From an uncultured Porphyromonadaceae bacterium (GTDB lineage: Bacteria > Bacteroidota > Bacteroidia > Bacteroidales > Muribaculaceae), in contig CAMWVA010000010.1 of NCBI GenBank assembly GCA_947177575.1, positions 1-45,064 of the forward strand: DNA of 45,064 bases. Reading direction: 5' to 3'. Below the pieces are notes generated by a model. It saw only the letters and a list, made by a program, of their open reading frames with translations, was not told the DNA's origin and did no database searches. The translations under genes and the position numbers were made by a program. Positions 27,124 to 35,641 of the stretch are shown here, one piece after another (position 1 is the first letter of the stretch; the number at the start of each line of letters is the position of its first letter).

Positions 27124-28302
27124 TCAATCGACCTGAAGAACAAGGCCCTTCAGATATTCACCTTCCGGGTGGGCAAAATTGACGGGATGGTCAGCCGGCT
27201 GTGTAAGCTGATGCAGCAGACGGACGTTACGTCCTGATTTTGCAGCGGCTGTGAATACCGCCATACGGAAAGCTTCGCGTGTCACTACCTGCGAGCAGGA
27301 GAATGTAAAGAGTATACCGCCGGATTTGATTTTCTCAAAGGCTTTGGCATTAAGTTTCCGATAACCGATAAGACCATTCTTCAGAGCACTGCGGTGCTTG
27401 GCAAAGGCAGGCGGGTCGAGAATAATGAGATCGTATCGGTCAGCGTCCATATCAGTAAGAAATTTGAAAGCATCGACAGCATGGGTAGTATGACGCGGAT
27501 CATCAGGAAAGTTGAGAGCAATATTAGCATCAGTGAGAGCGGCAGCTTTAGCTGACGAATCAACCGAATCAACACTCAGTGCACCTCCGCGCATAGCATA
27601 GACCGAGAAGCCGCCTGTGTAACAGAACATATTAAGTACGGTACGGTCTTTTGCGTATTTCTCGAGCAACGAACGGTTATCACGCTGGTCAACGAAGAAA
27701 CCTGTCTTTTGTCCGCGCATCCAGTCTATATTAAACCGTAGACCGTTTTCGAGAGCTATATTGCCATCGTATGCACCGACCAGATATTCATTTTCCGGGT
27801 CGAGACGGGCTTTGAAAGGTAGGGTAGTCTCACTTTTATAATAGACATTGCGTATGCGGGCATCAGGAAGGTCAGTCAATGCCTGCGCCAGTTCATGACG
27901 TGCGAAGTGCATACCGGGTGAATGAGCCTGCATCACGGCAGTGTCACCGTAAATGTCGACTACCAGGCCGGGAAGAAAATCTCCTTCTCCGTGTACGAGC
28001 CGGAAGCAGTTGTTGTCCGGACGCATAAGACCAAGTGTGCGACGCAGAGCAAAGGCATCACGCAGACGGCGGGAATAGAAATCATCAGCTAAAGGTGCAT
28101 CACCCATCTGGAGTATGCGTACCGCGATACTACCGATCTGAAAATGACCGGTGCCGAGCACACGGCCGTCAGCTGCCTCGACACGCACAGTCTCACCTTC
28201 CTCAAGATCAGGAGGCAGTGAGGCAATCGCACCTGAGAACACCCATGGGTGCCAGCGCAGCAGGGAGTCTTCCTTGCCGGGCTTGAGTCGTATGGTTTTC
28301 AT
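27124..28302 (-). CDS. class I SAM-dependent rRNA methyltransferase (RlmI-like)
   Basis: HPWVFSGAI, GQKTGFFVDQRDNR, VLNMFCYTGGFSVYA, YDLIILDPPAFAKH, FSCSQVV. Confidence 0.92.
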   Translation of the reverse strand: MKTIRLKPGKEDSLLRWHPWVFSGAIASLPPDLEEGETVRVEAADGRVLGTGHFQIGSIAVRILQMGDAPLADDFYSRRLRDAFALRRTLGLMRPDNNCFRLVHGEGDFLPGLVVDIYGDTAVMQAHSPGMHFARHELAQALTDLPDARIRNVYYKSETTLPFKARLDPENEYLVGAYDGNIALENGLRFNIDWMRGQKTGFFVDQRDNRSLLEKYAKDRTVLNMFCYTGGFSVYAMRGGALSVDSVDSSAKAAALTDANIALNFPDDPRHTTHAVDAFKFLTDMDADRYDLIILDPPAFAKHRSALKNGLIGYRKLNAKAFEKIKSGGILFTFSCSQVVTREAFRMAVFTAAAKSGRNVRLLHQLTQPADHPVNFAHPEGEYLKGLVLQVD

Positions 28303-28326
28303 CTGTTATGGTATGCTTTATAATTG

Positions 28327-29817
28327 TCATTTAAACAGGCGTACTATATCCATTCCGTTGGCATAGAGCAGCAGTAGCAGCAATATCGACATACCGATGT
28401 ACTGTGCCCATTCAAGAAATTTTTCGCTCGGCTTACGGCGTGTGATGACCTCGTAGAGTAGGAAAAGTACATGGCCGCCGTCGAGAGCCGGTATAGGAAG
28501 GATATTCATAAACGCAAGAGCCACAGAGAGAAAAGCTGCAATATTCCAGAATGCAATCCAGTCCCAGCTTTCAGGAAATATACTACCGATTGAACCGAAT
28601 CCACCGACGCTCTTAGCGCCTTCTTTAGTGAACACAAGCTTCATTGACGAAGCGTAAGATACCAGTCGATCGGTACCTAATTCAATGCCGCGTGGTATTG
28701 ATTCGAAAAGACCGTACTTCTTCTCTATTGTTTTGTAGAATGCGGCAGGATTTACTTCAAGACCGACTCCCATCTTTGAGGCATCGGATAGCTGTACGGG
28801 CAGATGCAGAGTATCTGTACGTTCACCGGCTGTACGCAGTACTGTAAGTGTCACAGTCTGATTGTCGTGTCCGGGGAGAGTGGTAAAAAACGTATCAAGA
28901 GTAGGAGTGGCTATACTATCTATTGCTATAATCTGGTCACCGGTTTTGATGCCTCCTTTGTCAGCACCTTCACCGGTTACTACCTGTGTGATACGTACCG
29001 GTATACGGTAAGTCATAAATTTGATTGGTGCCGAGTCATCTTTAGCCTCCTTGTCAAGTGCGAATATAAAATCAGATGGTAAAGATATATTCACTGTGTC
29101 ATTACCTCGGAGCACGGAAACCTCGGATGCCTGTAACATCTGTAAGCGTGCGTCAGCGGGATTAGGCTGTAACTGATGGCCATCAGCCATGATGGGAATA
29201 TCACCATCCTGAAAACCTACCTTATGAGCTGCCTCAGAATAGGCCATACCGTCGTGAGCTTCATAGAGAGGTACGTATTTTTCACCTGTGGCATAGACTA
29301 TACCGGCATAGATGAGAATAGCTAATAGAAAATTGAATAATACACCGGCTATCATTATAAGGAGACGTTGCCAGGCCGGTTTGGAACGGAACTCCCACGG
29401 CTTAGGTGGTTGAGCCATCTGTTCCTTATCCATTGATTCATCTATCATGCCTGCAATCTTGCAGTATCCTCCGAGGGGAAGCCAGCCGATACCGTATTCG
29501 GTATCGTTCCAAAAACCGGACTTCTTTACAGAATCTGTATTAACCGGTGTGTCTGAATCAGAAGAAGATGCGTTGGATTCATTTTTGGAAGATGAATCTT
29601 CTTCAGCACCTTTTAGTTTGCGGGTTTTACCGAAAAATCCGAAGTATTTACGTGGTTTCCATTTGAAAAATTCGGTCCATGGGTCAAAGAAGATATAAAA
29701 CTTCTCGACCTTTACTCCAAAGATACGGGCAAAAAGGAAATGGCCGAATTCATGTATTATAACCAGAATGGCAAAAGCCAGAATAAGCTGAAAAGCCTTA
29801 ATAAAGAATGTATCCAT
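28327..29817 (-). CDS. rseP: RIP metalloprotease RseP
   Basis: VIIHEFGHFLFAR, PDZ GGIKTGDQIIAIDS, NILPIPALDGGH. Confidence 0.93.
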   Translation of the reverse strand: MDTFFIKAFQLILAFAILVIIHEFGHFLFARIFGVKVEKFYIFFDPWTEFFKWKPRKYFGFFGKTRKLKGAEEDSSSKNESNASSSDSDTPVNTDSVKKSGFWNDTEYGIGWLPLGGYCKIAGMIDESMDKEQMAQPPKPWEFRSKPAWQRLLIMIAGVLFNFLLAILIYAGIVYATGEKYVPLYEAHDGMAYSEAAHKVGFQDGDIPIMADGHQLQPNPADARLQMLQASEVSVLRGNDTVNISLPSDFIFALDKEAKDDSAPIKFMTYRIPVRITQVVTGEGADKGGIKTGDQIIAIDSIATPTLDTFFTTLPGHDNQTVTLTVLRTAGERTDTLHLPVQLSDASKMGVGLEVNPAAFYKTIEKKYGLFESIPRGIELGTDRLVSYASSMKLVFTKEGAKSVGGFGSIGSIFPESWDWIAFWNIAAFLSVALAFMNILPIPALDGGHVLFLLYEVITRRKPSEKFLEWAQYIGMSILLLLLLYANGMDIVRLFK

Positions 29818-29957
29818 TTTTTAGGGTGAGTTGGCATGAAGCCGCTTGGGTTGAAGGAGCCGGGGAGTGAGAGCCGAGGGGGTGAGAGCCAGGGATGAGA
29901 CAGGCGAGCTAAAGCTCACGCACAGAACCAGCAGGCACGTATACTACCCATCTGTTA

Positions 29958-30052
29958 GCAATACCTGTCAGTGGTAATACCTATCAGTGATGAAACCTGT
30001 CGGTGGTGACACCTTCAATAGTAATATCTGTCAGTGGTGAAACAGGTTTGTC
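29958..30052. repeat. 16-bp degenerate tandem repeat, about 5-6 units
   Basis: gcaatacctgtcagtg gtaatacctatcagtg atgaaacctgtcggtg gtgacaccttcaata gtaatatctgtcagtg gtgaaacaggtttgtc. Confidence 0.75.
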
Positions 30053-30075
30053 GAAGGTGGTATATGTGGTATACG

Positions 30076-31257
30076 TCAGCGGGAGAGGGTTGTGATAAAG
30101 GCATCGGCGCGGTCTACAGCATCGGTATTTGCTTCAATGAAATCGCTGAGTCCGGGCATAGAGACAGCTGGTGTATGATCCATGACGTGACGGGCTACCA
30201 AGGGCATGTCGGTGAAGCGTATGCGTCCGGCGAGAAAGGCAGCTACAGCCCGTTCGTTGGCAGCGTTCAGGGTACAGGGCATTATTCCTCCTTCTCTCAT
30301 GGCTTCAAAAGCGAAGGCAAGCAGAGGAAACTTTTTCATATCCGGATGCTCGAAAGTGAGTGTTGAGTAGTCAGTAAGACACATAGGCTTCTCGGCACCG
30401 GGCAAACGGTCGGGATAGGAGAGAGCATAGCTTATAGGCAGGTGCATGTCAGGGAGTCCTAACTGGGCTTTGACACCTCCATCTGCGAACTGTACCATTG
30501 AATGTACGATAGACTGCGGGTGAACTACTATATCTATATCGTCCGGTCTGCAACCAAAGAGCCAGCAGGCTTCAATCATCTCAAACCCTTTGTTCATCAT
30601 CGATGCTGAATCGATGGTGACTTTAGCACCCATATCCCAGTTGGGATGTTTCAGTGCGTCAGCCGCGGTTACTTCTGCAAGACGTTCGGCAGGCCATATT
30701 CGGAACGGGCCACCGCTGGCTGTAAGTATTATACGTTCAAGACGCTGACGGGGTTCTCCCTGAAGGCATTGGAAGATAGCCGAGTGTTCGCTGTCCACAG
30801 GTAGCAGAGCCACACCATGACGGCGTACAAGAGTATCAATAAGTTCTCCGGCTACAACGAGAGTTTCTTTATTGGCAAGAGCTATTGTCTTCCCGGCTTC
30901 GATAGCGCTTATGGTAGGCAACATACCACTGTATCCTACAGTAGCCGTCACTACCATATCGACTTCTGGAACAGCTACAGCTTCAGCTAAAGCTTCGGCA
31001 CCGGCCATAACCCGTATATGTGTGTGTGCCAATGCTTCACGCAGAGGTTCATAATATGTGGCATCGGCTATGACTACCGTATCGGGTTGGAAAGTCAGAG
31101 CTTGTTGTGCAAGCAGACGCCAATTGGAGTAAGCCGAAAGCATTGTAGCTCTGAATCGGTCCGGATGAGCGGCAATTATGTCAAGGGTTTGGGTACCTAT
31201 GCTACCCGTAGAACCTAATATGGCTATTTGTTTTGGTGTGTGTTGGTCAGATGACAT
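30076..31257 (-). CDS. dxr: 1-deoxy-D-xylulose-5-phosphate reductoisomerase
   Basis: IAILGSTGSIGTQTLDII, ALANKETLVVAGEL, PVDSEHSAIFQCL, LTASGGPFR, ATVDSASMMNKGFE-like VTIDSASMMNKGFEMIEA. Confidence 0.96.
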   Translation of the reverse strand: MSSDQHTPKQIAILGSTGSIGTQTLDIIAAHPDRFRATMLSAYSNWRLLAQQALTFQPDTVVIADATYYEPLREALAHTHIRVMAGAEALAEAVAVPEVDMVVTATVGYSGMLPTISAIEAGKTIALANKETLVVAGELIDTLVRRHGVALLPVDSEHSAIFQCLQGEPRQRLERIILTASGGPFRIWPAERLAEVTAADALKHPNWDMGAKVTIDSASMMNKGFEMIEACWLFGCRPDDIDIVVHPQSIVHSMVQFADGGVKAQLGLPDMHLPISYALSYPDRLPGAEKPMCLTDYSTLTFEHPDMKKFPLLAFAFEAMREGGIMPCTLNAANERAVAAFLAGRIRFTDMPLVARHVMDHTPAVSMPGLSDFIEANTDAVDRADAFITTLSR

Positions 31258-31336
31258 GTAAAGATTGTACTGCCTCGTTGAGGCTTATTTGTAAATAATG
31301 CGCGAAGATAGCGAAAAAATCCGAGATAAGCATTGC

Positions 31337-32173
31337 TTAATGCTGTCCTACTTGTCGCGCAGGCATTATATAAGAGTAAGCACGCAGCGGAGCACCGTCA
31401 AGCCAGAGTTCAAAATCAAGTAAGGCACCCTGTCTTCCGGTGTCTTCAGAGGTCAGTGCAATAATTTGTGAGGCCGTTACCATATCGCCGGCTTCGACCA
31501 ACGGATGACCGAGACGTGAATATCGCGACACAAAGCCTTTAGGATGCTGTATGACTACTGTCCATCCTGAAGCTGGGTCATAGAACGATGCTATCACACG
31601 CCCGTCGGCAGGAGCTCCCACAGGTTGTCCGAGTGCCATTATGACTCTTGCTACATAAGGCTTTCCCGGTACGGGAGTTACAACACACTCAGCGGTTGGA
31701 GGTGAGAATACCATTCCTGATGCGGTCTGAGGCCCTATTACGGATAAATCGTAACGGCGCCGGCGTTCTATATCAGCCATAAAACGTCGTTCGGCTTCCG
31801 ATATACCAGGCAGTGAATCAGAGTGTGAAAGCGAAGTGAAACGTCGGGGAGCTAAACGGCGTGGAGAATGTTCAGACATGGTATAAAGCATAGTAGCCAG
31901 ATAGGCTGAATTACGATTGATAACTTCATGTAAGGAATCAAGTCGTAGCATCGTTTCTTCAGCACGTGCACGACTTTCAGCATCAATATGTCCCGGAAGT
32001 ATGGTGTGGAGTGGGGTGAACCATACTAATAATAGGCCCCCTAAGGCCATACAGGTGCAGACTGCAATCAGAGCGAGTGCCACACGCAGCGGTGACATAG
32101 CTATGTCACACACACGCTCAAGGTGGTTGCGGTCGTCTATAATAAGATGATATCGAGAAGGTCGTCGTGCCAT
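31337..32173 (-). CDS. M23-family peptidase-like protein
   Basis: N-terminal TM helix, GQPVGAPADGRVIASFYDPASGWTVVIQHPKGFVSRYSRLGHPLVEAGDMV. Confidence 0.82.
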   Translation of the reverse strand: MARRPSRYHLIIDDRNHLERVCDIAMSPLRVALALIAVCTCMALGGLLLVWFTPLHTILPGHIDAESRARAEETMLRLDSLHEVINRNSAYLATMLYTMSEHSPRRLAPRRFTSLSHSDSLPGISEAERRFMADIERRRRYDLSVIGPQTASGMVFSPPTAECVVTPVPGKPYVARVIMALGQPVGAPADGRVIASFYDPASGWTVVIQHPKGFVSRYSRLGHPLVEAGDMVTASQIIALTSEDTGRQGALLDFELWLDGAPLRAYSYIMPARQVGQH

Positions 32174-32418
32174 AATGCGAAATTAGCAAAAAAAATCGAG
32201 ATGAAGTTAAAAAAGTATAATGTTAGTGTTTTGTTCGATTAAATTACTAATAATAAGTGTATTAATTGACTTTATGAAGATGCTGACAGCTATGTGGTTA
32301 TAGTTTTCGGCTTATTAAAAGCCAATAAATGTGAAGAAATTTGAACTAAATAAAAGAAAGTTATGTTATATGTACAAAGTCAAAAAATAATAAAAAGTAT
32401 CTCTAAAAAAGTTGAACT

Positions 32419-33675
32419 ATGAAAGTTAAGAATCTTTACTCACTGTTAGTACTGGGAGCTTCCGTAGCAATTCCACAGGTAGCCAACGCACAGGAGACTG
32501 TATACGAGAGTGAGGCCGTATCGGTGACAGAATTCGCCTGCGACAACACTAACCATACATTCGCCAACTGGCGCAACAACTGGTTTATCCAGGTAGGTGC
32601 AGGTGTTGATCAGCCCTTGGTAGAACGTGGTCTCGGTGGTCAGCATGCTCCGTATCATAACGTTAACCGCCACAATATGACTGTTGCCTATAACTTAGGT
32701 TTCGGTCGCTGGATGTCGCCTTATTTAGGCTTCCGTCTCAACGGTATCGGCGGTTCGCTGCACAGCAACGTTCCTACTGATGCAGATCCTCATAATGGCT
32801 GGACTACCGCTAAGCATATCAACGTTAACTTCGAGCTGATGTGGGATATGTGTAACTCAATAGGCGGTGTTAATCCGAATCGTCCTGTAAGTGTGATACC
32901 TTTTGTAGGTTTCGGTGGTGACTATATGTATGATCAGCAGAACGGCGAAGGTAAAATTCCTTCAGCTACCAATATATATATGAATGGTGCGCCTCGCAAC
33001 AGCTCATGGACACTGCCTGTGACAGCTGGTATTCAGTTCCGTTTCCGTCTTGGCAGATATGTTGACTTCTTTGCTGAAGCCCGTGCAGCCTTCTACGGTG
33101 ATAACTGGAACAATGTTGCTAACGGCAGACCTATCGAGGCTAACGTAGCAGCTATAGGCGGTTTCAATTTCAATATAGGCGGCCGTGGCTGGGGTAACTT
33201 CAATCAGTGTGAATATGTACGCCAGATTGCTAACCTCAACAATGAAGTTAACGACCTCCGTGCCCAGATGCTCAACGCCGCTCAGACAATCGCTGCTCTT
33301 GAAGCTCAGCTTCCATGCCCCGAACCTACAGTACAGAAGGATTGCGTTAACGCGCCTCTCATGACGACAGTACGCTTCCTCATCAACTCGGCTGAGATCA
33401 TGCCAACCGAAGAGGTTAACGTATACAACATGGCCGAATGGCTGAAGGCTAATCCGAAGGAGAAAGTTGTTATCGTAGGTTACGCCGACAAGGATACCGG
33501 TACAGCCGAATATAACCTCGGACTGTCACAGCGTCGTGCCGAGGCAGTGGCCAATGCACTGGTCAACAAGTACGGTATCAACGCAAGCCGTCTGACAGTT
33601 AAGTATGACGGTTCGGCAGTACAGCCTTACAGCGAGAACGACTGGAACCGTATCGTAATCTTCACTCAGAAGTAA
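32419..33675 (+). CDS. OmpA family outer membrane protein (copy 1)
   Basis: signal peptide; beta-barrel; C-terminal VVIVGYADKDTGTAEYNLGLSQRRAEAVANALV. Confidence 0.92.
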   Translation: MKVKNLYSLLVLGASVAIPQVANAQETVYESEAVSVTEFACDNTNHTFANWRNNWFIQVGAGVDQPLVERGLGGQHAPYHNVNRHNMTVAYNLGFGRWMSPYLGFRLNGIGGSLHSNVPTDADPHNGWTTAKHINVNFELMWDMCNSIGGVNPNRPVSVIPFVGFGGDYMYDQQNGEGKIPSATNIYMNGAPRNSSWTLPVTAGIQFRFRLGRYVDFFAEARAAFYGDNWNNVANGRPIEANVAAIGGFNFNIGGRGWGNFNQCEYVRQIANLNNEVNDLRAQMLNAAQTIAALEAQLPCPEPTVQKDCVNAPLMTTVRFLINSAEIMPTEEVNVYNMAEWLKANPKEKVVIVGYADKDTGTAEYNLGLSQRRAEAVANALVNKYGINASRLTVKYDGSAVQPYSENDWNRIVIFTQK

Positions 33676-33692
33676 AGATCCTCAATCAATAC

Positions 33693-33736
33693 AAACACCG
33701 GGGGCAGAGAGTCGCGACTCTCTGCCCCCGGTGTTT
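33693..33736. terminator. perfect 44-nt palindrome, terminator of ompA copy 1
   Basis: AAACACCGGGGGCAGAGAGTCG/CGACTCTCTGCCCCCGGTGTTT. Confidence 0.85.
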
Positions 33737-33743
33737 GGTGTAG

Positions 33744-33897
33744 TCCGAGTAATCCGAGTTGTCGGAGCTATCAGAGTAATCATCGGATTTATCGGAGTAA
33801 TCGGAGCTTTCCGAATAATCAGATTTTTCTGATAGTTCCGAAAGCTCTGATAACTCCGAAAGTTCTGATAACTCCGATTACTCGGATAACTCCGACC
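33744..33897. repeat. 9-bp degenerate tandem repeat TCNGANNNN, about 17 units, intergenic
   Basis: tccgagtaa tccgagttg tcggagcta tcagagtaa ... tctgataac tccgaaagt tctgataac tccgattac tcggataac tccgacc; one 3-bp phase insertion at 33780-33782. Confidence 0.9.
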
Positions 33898-34005
33898 ACA
33901 CCTCCCCTGTCAAAAAAATATAAAAATTTTGAACTAAACAAAAGTTGCCTTTGTTCTATAGTCAAAGTCAAAATAAATTTAAAAAGTATCTCTAACCCCA
34001 TTACT

Positions 34006-35256
34006 ATGAAAACCAGAAATCTTTACTCTATTTTAGTGCTCGGTGCGGCTGTCGCTTTCCCTCAGCTGACCAATGCACAGGAGACAGTTATTGAAGAGCA
34101 GGCTGTTTCAGTATCAGAGTTTACTTGTGATAACACTAATCACACTTTCGCCAACTGGCGTGATAACTGGTTTATCCAAGTAGGAGCCGGCATTAATCAG
34201 CCGTTTGTAGAGCGCGGTATCGACGGCGCTAAAGCACCGGGTCATGATATTGACCGCAAGCGTATGACTGTAACCTACAATTTCGGTTTTGGTCGTTGGA
34301 TGTCACCATACTTAGGCTTCCGTCTCAATGCCCTCGGTGGTTCGCTGCATAGCAATATTCCTACCTCTGGTACACAGGAGGACTGCTGGATTACTGCCAA
34401 GCATGTAAATCTGAACTTCGAACTGATGTGGGATATGTGCAACTCGATTGCCGGTGTAAATCCGAATCGTCCTGTAAGTGTGATACCTTTTGTAGGTTTC
34501 GGTGGTGATTATACCTTTAATATGAAGGACTCTTGGGGTGGACTTCCTGTAGCTATTAATATTGATAAATCTCATAAAGACAGAACATGGACACTACCTG
34601 TAACAGCAGGTATTCAGTTTCGCTTCCGTCTCTGTAAATATGTCGATTTCTTCGCTGAGGCCCGCGCATCCTTCTATGGTGATAATTGGAACAACGTAGC
34701 TTACGGCAGACCTATCGAGGCTAATGTAGCAGCAGTAGGCGGTTTCAACTTCAATATCGGCGGCCGTGGCTGGGGTAACTTCAACCAGTGTGAATATGTA
34801 TCGCAGATTGCTGATCTTAACGGTCAGGTCAACAACCTCCGTGCCGAACTTCTCGCTTCTGCCCAGACAATCGCTGCTCTTGAAGCTCAGCTTCCCTGTC
34901 CCGAACCTACAGTACAAAAGGATTGCGTCAACGCACCTCTCATGACGACAGTACGCTTCCTCATCAACTCGGCTGAAATCATGCCAACCGAAGAGGTTAA
35001 CGTATACAACATGGCCGAATGGCTGAAGGCTAATCCGAAGGAGAAAGTTGTTATCGTAGGTTACGCCGACAAGGATACCGGTACAGCCGAATATAACCTC
35101 GGACTGTCACAGCGTCGTGCCGAGGCAGTGGCCAATGCACTGGTCAACAAGTACGGTATCAACGCAAGCCGTCTGACAGTTAAGTATGACGGTTCGGCAG
35201 TACAGCCTTACAGCGAGAATGACTGGAACCGTATCGTAATCTTCACTCAGAAGTAA
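34006..35256 (+). CDS. OmpA family outer membrane protein (copy 2)
   Basis: paralog of copy 1; C-terminal third identical at protein level. Confidence 0.92.
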   Translation: MKTRNLYSILVLGAAVAFPQLTNAQETVIEEQAVSVSEFTCDNTNHTFANWRDNWFIQVGAGINQPFVERGIDGAKAPGHDIDRKRMTVTYNFGFGRWMSPYLGFRLNALGGSLHSNIPTSGTQEDCWITAKHVNLNFELMWDMCNSIAGVNPNRPVSVIPFVGFGGDYTFNMKDSWGGLPVAINIDKSHKDRTWTLPVTAGIQFRFRLCKYVDFFAEARASFYGDNWNNVAYGRPIEANVAAVGGFNFNIGGRGWGNFNQCEYVSQIADLNGQVNNLRAELLASAQTIAALEAQLPCPEPTVQKDCVNAPLMTTVRFLINSAEIMPTEEVNVYNMAEWLKANPKEKVVIVGYADKDTGTAEYNLGLSQRRAEAVANALVNKYGINASRLTVKYDGSAVQPYSENDWNRIVIFTQK

Positions 35257-35580
35257 AGACGGCCAGTCTATATAGTACGAAAGCACAGTTTTGAAATATA
35301 GAAAAACCAAGGTCCTCAATCCTAATTTTTGATTATTGAAAAGGCAGTCGGAATGTTCCGGCTGTCTTTTTGTATTTATAAGGGAATGAGAGAATATGTT
35401 TTACAACATAGTTGTAGAGAATAAAATGACAGCTTTTTAGTATGAAAAGATAGTAGTGGTTGAATATCAGAGCCTCATAATGTCAAAAATGGCATAATAG
35501 ATAGTAGAGAGTAGTGGGGGATAAGTAACTTTTTGTAAAATTAAATGCAGAAAAAATTTGGTAGCTACGGAAAAAGATTG

Positions 35581-35588
35581 TAGTTTTG
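35581..35588 (+). promoter_or_regulatory. promoter of gdhA: -33 TTTG (35557-35560) / -7 TAGTTTTG
   Basis: TTTG-N20-TAnnTTTG arrangement. Confidence 0.6.
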
Positions 35589-35641
35589 CAACATCAAAAG
35601 CTAATACCTACAGTTTAACCATAAATCTAAAACTGACAGAC

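Noticed and set aside
29958-30052. CRISPR-like repeats upstream of rseP
   Set aside because: Contiguous 16-bp degenerate units with no spacers.
33744-33897. CRISPR array
   Set aside because: 9-bp degenerate contiguous units without spacers and no cas genes nearby.
33819-34001. Minus-strand ORF with GVIRVIGVIRTFGVIRAFGTIRKI repeats
   Set aside because: Product of reading the intergenic 9-bp array; no start context or homology pattern.
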